Part shown: in pieces, positions 33,784 to 41,090 of the stretch
Numbering within the stretch: position 1 is the first letter of the stretch
Layout of the letters: every line of letters starts with the position of its first letter
From: an uncultured Clostridia bacterium
Lineage (GTDB): Bacteria > Bacillota > Clostridia > Christensenellales > Pumilibacteraceae
Reading direction: 5' to 3'
Length of the DNA stretch: 64,000 bases
NCBI GenBank assembly: GCA_948440265.1
Contig: CAOJOK010000002.1
Span: forward strand, 1-64,000
The notes under the pieces: generated by a model
The model's input: only the letters and a program-made list of their open reading frames with translations
Database searches by the model: none
Told to the model about the DNA's origin: nothing
Translations under genes and position numbers: made by a program

Positions 33784-35217
33784 TTACTTGACAAGCAAAT
33801 GAGTAAAATCGTCCACGCACATTAAAGCACGACTGTCTTTCATTCCGCCTATAACGATAACGCTCGCCCCTGCCGAAAGTGCCGATTCTATGCCTGCGGC
33901 GGAATCTTCGAACACCACGCATTTTTTAGGCGATACGCCGAGCCGTTTCATAGCGGCAATATAAATATCGGGCGACGGTTTTTTGGGAAACGGCGCATTG
34001 CCGTCAATCACCGTATCGAATATGTTTTTCATATCTAGCCGCGCTATCATATTTCCTGCCGTTTTCGCAGATGACGCGACGGCAGTCTTGATACACGCGC
34101 CGTTTATGCGTGACGCAAACTCTCGCGCGCCGACTATCATATCGTCGTCATTCACGCCTGCCGCCAAACTCGCAAACTTTGCATCTTTAAGTTCGGCTAT
34201 CTTTGCTTTTTGTTCGTCGGTGAATTTTTCGCCGCGCTTACGCTCGACAGCCGCGATAATGTTCTTCTTGCCAGTGCTTTTAAGCGGCAAATAATCTTTA
34301 TCGGTAAACGTCGCGCCCATTGCGGAAAACGCGTGCTTCCACGCCGCAAAATGGAACTTTTCGGTATCGGCAATCACGCCGTCAAAGTCGAATATGCACG
34401 CGTCAAACGCTTTCGCTTTGCCGTCTGCTTCGATTACATACTCTCCTGCGATACAGTCGCAGATTAACTTATTGAGCCGCGCGCTCGCCGCGACTACGAC
34501 ACCGTTGTCTCCCAATCTGTAAGGCATACCTTTCAGATTGGTCACGACAGCGCCCGCTTCTCTGCAAATGGCTATTCCCGGCGCAATGTCCCACAGGTTT
34601 TTTGTGATGACCACCGTGCCGTGCGTTCTTCTTTGAGCCACAAACGAAAAATCCATACACGCCGCACCGAACATACGAATTTTTGCTATACGCGAATACA
34701 GTTTTTTTATGGCAGTATGCTGAATTTCCGCCGCATTATATTTATTTGCGTGAGGATAGTCTCCGAAACTGACAATGGCATTATTGAATTCCACGTCGGC
34801 ATCGACGGTTATTTTTTTGCCGTTAAAATAACAGCCGTCGCCCTTACCTGCATAGATAGTCTCGCCGAAATGCGGCAAATACACTGCGCCGACAACTATC
34901 TCCCCGTTACTTATCAGCGCACACTGAACGCCGAACAATTTAGAGCCGTTTGCCATATTGCACGTTCCGTCTATCGGGTCCACCGTCCAGGTTCTGCCCT
35001 CTATGCTCTCGTTATACGAAAACTCCTCGCCGTGAATACGGTCTGTCGGAAAGGCTTTATGAATAGCGTCGGTTATATACTTTTCTATTTTTATGTCTAT
35101 ATCCGTAACGAGGTCGAAATTGCTTTTCTGCACGGTATTGAGACTCTCGCCGCCGTACTTATCAAACGCGGCGCGCATAATCACGCTTATAAACTCTATC
35201 TCGTTTTTATATTTCAT
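33784..35217 (-). CDS. Fused inositol-monophosphatase-like and HAD (beta-phosphoglucomutase-like) phosphatase
   Basis: A 477-residue fusion. Residues 1 to about 255 form an IMPase-family domain with its metal sites intact: GEE (63-65), DPIDGT (80-85) and WDIAPG (209-214). Residues about 270-477 form a HAD domain of the beta-phosphoglucomutase type: DFDGVIADT (277-285), SS in AVASSAKT, the Lys of PFPKKPSPD, and VFEDSAAGIESA. Relatives act on sugar, inositol or nucleotide phosphates. The start lies 1 bp after the TIR gene stop, with GGAG inside that gene, so the two are translationally coupled. Both active sites look complete. Confidence 0.87.
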   Translation of the reverse strand: MKYKNEIEFISVIMRAAFDKYGGESLNTVQKSNFDLVTDIDIKIEKYITDAIHKAFPTDRIHGEEFSYNESIEGRTWTVDPIDGTCNMANGSKLFGVQCALISNGEIVVGAVYLPHFGETIYAGKGDGCYFNGKKITVDADVEFNNAIVSFGDYPHANKYNAAEIQHTAIKKLYSRIAKIRMFGAACMDFSFVAQRRTHGTVVITKNLWDIAPGIAICREAGAVVTNLKGMPYRLGDNGVVVAASARLNKLICDCIAGEYVIEADGKAKAFDACIFDFDGVIADTEKFHFAAWKHAFSAMGATFTDKDYLPLKSTGKKNIIAAVERKRGEKFTDEQKAKIAELKDAKFASLAAGVNDDDMIVGAREFASRINGACIKTAVASSAKTAGNMIARLDMKNIFDTVIDGNAPFPKKPSPDIYIAAMKRLGVSPKKCVVFEDSAAGIESALSAGASVIVIGGMKDSRALMCVDDFTHLLVK

Positions 35218-35218
35218 A

Positions 35219-36253
35219 TCACATCTCCAACAACTTGGCTTCGCTCTTTAAATATTCGTATGACGATTCGCAAAAATCAAATACGGGCGACACGGCTTGA
35301 CGTTCCACAAAAAACGAAGGGTTGTTTATCCCCTGTATATTGTTTGCGTAGTATTGCAGTATCAAATAATCGTCCACGAATATCATATTCATACGCGGCG
35401 GCTTATCGTAAGTATATATCGACATAGCGTCGCGGTTTGCAGGTAAAGAATCGCGAATATCGAGAGCGGTTTCTATATTGACGTTTGTAATATTCTTTAT
35501 CCTTCCCGTCCTTAACCCTTCCTCCTGCTCTCGCAGCGGCGTATATTTGCCTTCGGGGTCCAAGAAAAGTATTTCAATCTTGCCGCCTCGCGCTATACAG
35601 TTTTTTATAGCGCTGGGATTGATGCGCGCAGTCAGCTCGGAATTGGATATCCCCACCGCTCTGACGCACTTTGCCGTCGCAACCAAATCATCAAAATGAC
35701 AACTCTGATTCATAGACGCGCGCGTCGCAAAGACCTCTTTTATCTCGGACGTAATCTGCGTCTCGTTCCACGACGCTGTTTTTTCCAAGCGCTCGTCTAT
35801 CCAGTCGTACACCGTACCGAACGTGGTTTCGACATCTTTATCCGCGTAAAAATGCGTGCGTTTGGAAAACAGCTCGTGCAGGAATGCTTCGTCTCCCTTA
35901 TGCCAATCGCCGCAGGCAAGTATCTTCGCGTCCTTGACCGTGGCATCGCCGAGTTGCGTCAACGCATAAAACGCATCGATTTCGGTGGACAGTTCATAAT
36001 GTCTATGCGAATCGATACGCTTATTTTCGTCGGTATGTATGGTCGGAGTGCAAATAAGCAAAAACAACCGCGACTTCATAACTTCGATTATATTGGCTTT
36101 ATATGTGTCCTTAGCCGCACGCGGAAAGAAAAAACATTTTTTGCCGAGCTTGGTGAGATACTCATATAATTTTTCGGCATACTCCGCAGAACTGCCGCTT
36201 TCGTAACTGCCGTGGTATGCTATAAAAACATCGTATTCCTTTTTTAATTGCAT
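35219..36253 (-). CDS. TIR-domain protein with DUF5919-like C-terminal domain
   Basis: A 344-residue soluble protein. The N-terminal about 155 residues look like a TIR domain: YDVFIAYHGS (strand A and loop), AEKLYEYLTKLGKKCFFFP (strand B), LFLLICTP (strand D-like), and a helix with Glu 87 and Glu 91, one of which may be the NADase glutamate. The C-terminal half (ILFLDPEGKYTPLREQEEG, then MNMIFVDDYLILQYYANN) resembles the DUF5919/phospholipase D-like regions of signalling proteins and lacks HxK motifs. Bacterial TIR proteins commonly cleave NAD+ in phage defence or make signal nucleotides. The role is inferred. Confidence 0.75.
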   Translation of the reverse strand: MQLKKEYDVFIAYHGSYESGSSAEYAEKLYEYLTKLGKKCFFFPRAAKDTYKANIIEVMKSRLFLLICTPTIHTDENKRIDSHRHYELSTEIDAFYALTQLGDATVKDAKILACGDWHKGDEAFLHELFSKRTHFYADKDVETTFGTVYDWIDERLEKTASWNETQITSEIKEVFATRASMNQSCHFDDLVATAKCVRAVGISNSELTARINPSAIKNCIARGGKIEILFLDPEGKYTPLREQEEGLRTGRIKNITNVNIETALDIRDSLPANRDAMSIYTYDKPPRMNMIFVDDYLILQYYANNIQGINNPSFFVERQAVSPVFDFCESSYEYLKSEAKLLEM

Positions 36254-36295
36254 TTGCTTTCCTCGCTTTCGTTATTCAAAGTACCGATTGCCGTC

Positions 36296-36324
36296 GGTAT
36301 AACTTATCTCTTGATACTTTTCAA
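36296..36324 (-). promoter_or_regulatory. Promoter of the TIR operon with overlapping dyad
   Basis: On the minus strand TTGAAA (36319-36324) and TATACC (36296-36301) are 17 bp apart. A 6-bp inverted repeat ATACTT/AAGTAT (36314-36328) overlaps the -35 box. Confidence 0.6.
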
Positions 36325-36381
36325 GTATAACACAATATTACCGATTTGACAAGACATATACAAAGAATTTCCGATTAACAT

Positions 36382-36413
36382 ATTAAAACCCTGCCGTCAA
36401 GCAAGGTTTTAAT
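36382..36413 (-). terminator. Hairpin after the thioredoxin reductase gene
   Basis: ATTAAAACC (36382-36390) pairs perfectly with GGTTTTAAT (36405-36413). There is no clean T run, so it is only a probable terminator. Confidence 0.45.
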
Positions 36414-36457
36414 CAACTTTTCTTCTGCCGCACCGAGACGCCTTTTTAGTCAAGCGT

Positions 36458-37345
36458 TTATTTCTGTTCGCGCGGCGACGATTTAATTTCCCTAATTGCG
36501 CTCATAGCCGCAACAGCCCCGTCGCCTGCGGCAGTGACAACCTGACGCAAGGTTTTCGAACAGACGTCGCCTGCGGCAAATACTCCTTTAACGCTCGTCT
36601 GCATTTGCGAGTCCGTCAATATAAACCCGTTTGAGTCGGTTTTCAACTGCCCTGCAAACAGTATGCCGTCGGGCTTTATTCCCACGTCTACGAAAAGAGC
36701 GGGCGTTTCAATCTCGCGCCGTATCCCTTCACCGGTTACAACCACTTTTTCCAGCGGTCTGCCGACAAGCTCCGTCACTTCGCATTTCTGCAGCACTTCC
36801 ACGTTTTCTCTGCTCTCGCCTTCGAATACGCCCTGTGTGACGTAAAAAACCTTTTTGCATACGCCGGCAAGATAATTCAAATCTTTCTGTGCGCGGTCGC
36901 CGTAGCCCGTCAAAACCACTTCTCTGCCGCGATACAGCGCGCCGTCGCAAACCGCACAGTAGCTGACGCCGCTTCCTGCGAGTTCTTCTTCTCCCTTTAA
37001 CCCGAGCTTGCCGCTCTTTGCTCCCGTCGCGATAATAATCGACAGCGCGCAGTAAGTTTTTCCGCCTGCCGTCACCGTCAGATTTTTGAAATCTACGGAC
37101 TCGACCTTCTCATATATAAACTCCGCGCCGCACTTGACCGCCTGTTTACGCATAGTTTCGGCAATTGTAAAACCGTCTTCGGACTCCGCGCCCGGATAGT
37201 TCTCGATAACGGGAGTAACGGCGAGCTGTCCGCCCGCCGTCAGTTTTTCGAAAACAGCGGTTTTCTTGTTCGCTCTTGCGAGATACATCGCCGCCGTAAG
37301 TCCGGCAGGTCCCGCACCGATAATAACCGCATCATAATTTATCAT
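36458..37345 (-). CDS. trxB: Thioredoxin reductase-like flavoprotein, probably not NADPH-dependent
   Basis: A 295-residue FAD protein with the thioredoxin reductase layout: GAGPAGL dinucleotide motif (10-16), the redox pair CAVC (130-133), and the late FAAGDV flavin motif. The second nucleotide domain is abnormal. The usual GGGDSA is replaced by TGYGDRAQK (146-154), and the HRR...R motif that binds the NADPH 2'-phosphate is missing (YVTQGVFEG instead). This is the pattern of ferredoxin-dependent flavin thioredoxin reductases described in Clostridium, so the electron donor may be ferredoxin. No thioredoxin gene is adjacent. Confidence 0.85.
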   Translation of the reverse strand: MINYDAVIIGAGPAGLTAAMYLARANKKTAVFEKLTAGGQLAVTPVIENYPGAESEDGFTIAETMRKQAVKCGAEFIYEKVESVDFKNLTVTAGGKTYCALSIIIATGAKSGKLGLKGEEELAGSGVSYCAVCDGALYRGREVVLTGYGDRAQKDLNYLAGVCKKVFYVTQGVFEGESRENVEVLQKCEVTELVGRPLEKVVVTGEGIRREIETPALFVDVGIKPDGILFAGQLKTDSNGFILTDSQMQTSVKGVFAAGDVCSKTLRQVVTAAGDGAVAAMSAIREIKSSPREQK

Positions 37346-37401
37346 TACTCTCTACTCCTCGAAAAGCGTTATTTCTATTATAGCCGCCTTCCGCCGCATT
37401 G

Positions 37402-38742
37402 TCAAGCGGTAAGCCTGCCACCGTAGCTGTTCACCACTTTCAATGCTTTTACCCTCTCTCCCGTAACCGCATCCACATAGACGTAAAACTCCATTTCGTC
37501 GAATGTTCCGTGCACTTCATAGCATACGGCTTCCGTCTCCTTATCGGGAATGACGCACAGGCGTACGGAGTCATATTCAATGCCCGAAAGCTCTGCCGCC
37601 GTTCTTTCGCTTATCGCCGCCGTTATGTCTCTGTCTATATGATTGCGGCAATATCCGGTTGCTTCCAAACCAAGCAGCGTACCGTCCGTCAGCGATATTT
37701 TGACTTTGACAATGTCGGTATACAAGACGGCGTCCCCGACGGTCGGCGTCATATTGATATATGCCACGCTTCCGCTTTGAAGATACCATACGGGAGTCAA
37801 ATCTCCGTAACCGAGTTTTGCGGCATACTCGGCTGCGTGCGTATATGCGTCTTCTTCGTCGAGATTTACCCGATTTCCCGTTTTGTCGGCAATGGACAGG
37901 GACAGGAACATTCCGCCCTTGACGGAAACGGAGCCGTACATATCGCCTGCTTCTATTTCGTAAGCGTCGGGTTCACTGCTTCTGCCTATCACCTTGGCGC
38001 CCTTTACGTTTAAAATCTGTTCGAAACGATATATTGCCTCCTGTTCGTCTACTTCTTCCAGATTTTCCAAGCTTTTGAAAGACACGGGAAGCTTGCCGTC
38101 GGAAAACGGACCGTCGTAAATCATCTCGGGATAATCGGGCGTGACTTCCTGCTTGTCATCGCCGACAGTCATATTCGACGGAGAAAACGAATGACTTACT
38201 ATCTTGCCGTTTCTTCTCGAAATTTCCTCCATTTCGTCCACTCTCTGCTGCAAAGTTTCCGCCGCCCGTCTGAAATCGGAAGCGCTCTTTACATAGCTTT
38301 CCGTATCGAAACCGCGTCCCACCGCACTGTTATAGCTCGCGGCAAAATCCACTATCTGGTTCAACAGCTTCATTGCCGGATATGTTTTCTCTCCGTCTAT
38401 CGGCAGCCGCGACAGCGCACAAGCGCCTTCCGCCGCATACATAGAAAGCTCGTTTAACGTTTCGCTCGTCGTGGCTCTGCTCATATTCAGCGACAGTTTC
38501 GACAGGTTGAGCACGACTTCGTCCACACTGTCAGATAGCTCGCTTACCGCTTCGAAATAGTAATCGTTAAGCCGCATTTCGGCATTTCTCTTGCCCAAAT
38601 CACGGGCGACAAACGCCGCCGTCACAGCCGCCAGCATTACGGCAAGCCCCACTATTATTCCTATAAAAACCATATTCGCGCCGCGGTGTTTCCGCTCTGC
38701 TTTTGCACCGTATACGCCGCTGTCAGAATCGTATTTTTTCAT
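37402..38742 (-). CDS. ypeB: Germination protein YpeB
   Basis: The 446-residue protein has one N-terminal membrane segment (about residues 25-46), a helical middle region, and C-terminal PepSY-type repeats (LDEEDAYTHAAEYAAKLGY and RTAAELSG). YpeB stabilises and localises the cortex-lytic enzyme SleB in the spore. It lies 26 bp downstream of sleB, the standard order. Confidence 0.92.
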   Translation of the reverse strand: MKKYDSDSGVYGAKAERKHRGANMVFIGIIVGLAVMLAAVTAAFVARDLGKRNAEMRLNDYYFEAVSELSDSVDEVVLNLSKLSLNMSRATTSETLNELSMYAAEGACALSRLPIDGEKTYPAMKLLNQIVDFAASYNSAVGRGFDTESYVKSASDFRRAAETLQQRVDEMEEISRRNGKIVSHSFSPSNMTVGDDKQEVTPDYPEMIYDGPFSDGKLPVSFKSLENLEEVDEQEAIYRFEQILNVKGAKVIGRSSEPDAYEIEAGDMYGSVSVKGGMFLSLSIADKTGNRVNLDEEDAYTHAAEYAAKLGYGDLTPVWYLQSGSVAYINMTPTVGDAVLYTDIVKVKISLTDGTLLGLEATGYCRNHIDRDITAAISERTAAELSGIEYDSVRLCVIPDKETEAVCYEVHGTFDEMEFYVYVDAVTGERVKALKVVNSYGGRLTA

Positions 38743-38768
38743 TGCTCTTGCTCCTTAAATATATTTTA

Positions 38769-39455
38769 TCAGCCCCTGGCAAAACTGTGTTTTCCTATCT
38801 TCAATTCCACCTTTAAAGACCATATCCACTTGCTTGTGGCGGTCGCGGGATTGTAATAGTATAAACACCCGTTTGTAGGGTCCCAGCCGTTTAAGGCGTC
38901 TTTCGCCGCCTTATATGCGGTCTCGTTCGGAGTAAGGTTGATTTGACCGTCCGCCACGGCGGTAAATGCCAGCGGCTGATAGATGACGCCCGATATGCTG
39001 TTCGGGAACTTCGAACTGCGCACACGGTTAAGCACCACGGCGGCAACCGCAACCTGTCCGGTATACGGCTCTCCTCGGGCTTCCGCATACACGCACCGCG
39101 CCAATAGATTAAGGTTGGACGAGCTTATATTGCCCGACGACGCCGACGAAGAACTGTCTCCCGACAGTGTGATTTTAAGCGCCTTTTCCGTATTTTTTCC
39201 CACTATGCCGTCCACGGTCAGACCGTAGTCGCGTTGAAAGTTTTTGACGGCGGCAAGCGTTTTGCTACCCCATATTCCGTCCACTTTAATCTTGTAGTAC
39301 CCAAGCTCCTTCAACCGCGTCTGTACGGCGGTTATGTTCTGCTTCGTGTCGCCTTTGATTATGTTCTTTGCCTCCGCATTCGTGATGCCTGCCGCGGCAA
39401 GAGCAAAAAAGCAAAGGCACACCGACAAGACGATAGCCGTAACTCTCTTTCTCAA
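38769..39455 (-). CDS. sleB: Spore cortex-lytic enzyme SleB
   Basis: The 228-residue precursor has a signal peptide, a peptidoglycan-binding domain (VQTRLKELGYYKIKVDGIWG), a Ser-rich linker, and a Hydrolase_2 catalytic domain with the catalytic Glu in YAEARGEPYTGQVAVAAV. SleB is a lytic transglycosylase that breaks the spore cortex at germination. The TTG at 39455 has GGGAGG 9 nt upstream; the ATG-like start further up lies within spoIIR. It follows spoIIR by 16 bp. Confidence 0.93.
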   Translation of the reverse strand: MRKRVTAIVLSVCLCFFALAAAGITNAEAKNIIKGDTKQNITAVQTRLKELGYYKIKVDGIWGSKTLAAVKNFQRDYGLTVDGIVGKNTEKALKITLSGDSSSSASSGNISSSNLNLLARCVYAEARGEPYTGQVAVAAVVLNRVRSSKFPNSISGVIYQPLAFTAVADGQINLTPNETAYKAAKDALNGWDPTNGCLYYYNPATATSKWIWSLKVELKIGKHSFARG

Positions 39456-39471
39456 AATAAAATACCTCCCG

Positions 39472-40053
39472 TTATTTACGAAAGGTATCCACAAATTTTT
39501 TCCACAACTCCATTATCAGCGACTTATAATGCACACTGCCTTCGCCGCCGCCCGACACATAACACAGCGGCGGATAAACCACGCACCACCAATTGTCGCC
39601 TTTGCCCTCGCCCAGTTCGACAATCAGCGCGTCATAGTAACCGCTCTCCACGACAATGCCTTCGTAAGTCCGCGTCGGAAAATATTCGTTGTTCAGCCGC
39701 ACTCGGCATTTGTAAGAAAAACCGTTTTCTTTCAGAACGCCGTCGCCTGCACGCCGCAGGTCCTCTTTCATACCGTTAAGTTTGCGGTATGCCGTATCGA
39801 AGCTGTCGCCCTCGTCGATTTCTGCGACTATCAAGTCGTTTAAAGCGTCTCGAACTTTGAGTTTGACAGCTTGGTCGCTCTCCGAATTGCTGTTGGCGCG
39901 GACGTGTATGCGGATAAGTTTATACCCTTCGTCGGTATTAGTATGTACACACCCGAACATAAATATCGACAAAGACAATAAAAATATCGCCGACAGTAAA
40001 ACGGAACCGACTTTCGGTATCACGCCTGTTTTCTTCTTGCTTTTGCTTTTCAT
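39472..40053 (-). CDS. spoIIR: Stage II sporulation protein R
   Basis: SpoIIR is the forespore-made signal that triggers SpoIIGA to process pro-sigma-E in the mother cell. The 193-residue protein has a signal segment with a cysteine (FMFGC), then conserved stretches LIRIHVRANSNSESDQAVKLKVRDA, FPTRTYEGIV and GEGKGDNWWCVVYPPLCY (given as key positions). It is the first gene of spoIIR-sleB-ypeB, all forespore products. GGAGG lies 10 nt before the ATG. Confidence 0.94.
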   Translation of the reverse strand: MKSKSKKKTGVIPKVGSVLLSAIFLLSLSIFMFGCVHTNTDEGYKLIRIHVRANSNSESDQAVKLKVRDALNDLIVAEIDEGDSFDTAYRKLNGMKEDLRRAGDGVLKENGFSYKCRVRLNNEYFPTRTYEGIVVESGYYDALIVELGEGKGDNWWCVVYPPLCYVSGGGEGSVHYKSLIMELWKKFVDTFRK

Positions 40054-40085
40054 ACGGTATTTACCTCCGAAACCGATATACTGCG

Positions 40086-40113
40086 ATTATCGACATTTCG
40101 AAAAAATATATAC
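40086..40113 (-). promoter_or_regulatory. Possible sigma-F-like promoter of spoIIR
   Basis: On the minus strand GTATA (40109-40113) and GTCGATAAT (40086-40094) are 14 bp apart, close to the sigma-F pattern GYATA and GGNNANANT. spoIIR is a sigma-F gene in Bacillus. Confidence 0.4.
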
Positions 40114-40132
40114 CGTAATAATAAATTTATTT

Positions 40133-41020
40133 TTAAACTATAACTATGCCGTCGGGCATTGTTTTAAGCGCAAACACCTTTTTATGTCCCTGCCCGTTTA
40201 AAACGTCGACGGCGTATTTTGCCTGCGGCAGATTTTCGTAAATACCGACGCAAGCCGAACCGCTGCCCGTCATAAATGATTTTGCCGCGCCCGTTTTTTC
40301 CAACGCCGCAATTCTGTCCGCAATGCTTTTATCCATTTGCAAAGCGCTCTCTGTCAAAGCGTTGCCGCAATGTTTTGCAATCTCTCTTGCATCTCCCTTG
40401 CACAGTTCGGCTATCAGCCTATCGTTGTCCGACGGAGCGAAAGCACAAGTCGGATAAAGAGCGTCAAACCGCGCAAAGCACTCGGCGCTGCTTACGCCCC
40501 TGTCTCCGCAGAGCAGTACTATGTACAAATCATTGCCCGCGCCAATCCTTTCCACGCTCTCTCCCATTCCCGTCAAACGGCAAAACCCGCCGCGACACAT
40601 AAGCGGTACGTCGCTGCCCACTTCTCCTGCCGCTTTCGAAATGTCCAAACCTTGCTCATAAAATCCGAACAGCTCGCTTGCCAGCACTATTGCCGCCGCG
40701 GCGTCCGCGCTCGAACCGCCTACGCCTGCGCCTTCGGGCAAATGTTTTTCCACGTCTATGTCCAGCCCGAAGTTGCCGAATCGTTTCTGCAAAAAAACGA
40801 CGGCTTTTTTCACGCTGTCGTTTTTATATGCAGACGGCTTACCGCCGTATGTGACGTTAACCTGCGAATCGAAACGCTCGCAAACGGTAACGGCATCGGC
40901 GATAGACACCGATGCAGTAACCGAATCCAGAAGGTGCATACCTTCTCCGTTTTTGCCGCTCACGTTAAGGGACAAATTTATTTTCGCGTAGGATAGCGCA
41001 CGAAGTTTTCTTTTTTTCAT
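40133..41020 (-). CDS. ispE: 4-diphosphocytidyl-2-C-methyl-D-erythritol kinase
   Basis: IspE phosphorylates CDP-methylerythritol in the non-mevalonate isoprenoid pathway. The 295-residue GHMP kinase has SYAKINLSLNV at the N-terminus, the ATP loop LPEGAGVGGSSADAAA, the DVPLMCRGG segment and a C-terminal SGSGSACVGIY. The start at 41020 is the only ATG available. The -10 box lies 6 nt before it, so the transcript should be leaderless, although GGGAG occupies the gap. Confidence 0.94.
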   Translation of the reverse strand: MKKRKLRALSYAKINLSLNVSGKNGEGMHLLDSVTASVSIADAVTVCERFDSQVNVTYGGKPSAYKNDSVKKAVVFLQKRFGNFGLDIDVEKHLPEGAGVGGSSADAAAAIVLASELFGFYEQGLDISKAAGEVGSDVPLMCRGGFCRLTGMGESVERIGAGNDLYIVLLCGDRGVSSAECFARFDALYPTCAFAPSDNDRLIAELCKGDAREIAKHCGNALTESALQMDKSIADRIAALEKTGAAKSFMTGSGSACVGIYENLPQAKYAVDVLNGQGHKKVFALKTMPDGIVIV

Positions 41021-41026
41021 ACTCCC

Positions 41027-41055
41027 ATTGTATCACTTTTGACTTTTTAAGTAAA
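41027..41055 (-). promoter_or_regulatory. Leaderless-type promoter of ispE
   Basis: On the minus strand TTTACT (41050-41055) and TACAAT (41027-41032) are 17 bp apart; the ATG follows after 6 nt. Confidence 0.65.
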
Positions 41056-41090
41056 GCGGTAGCGAGAGTTGTTTTCCTGCACAGTTCGAT

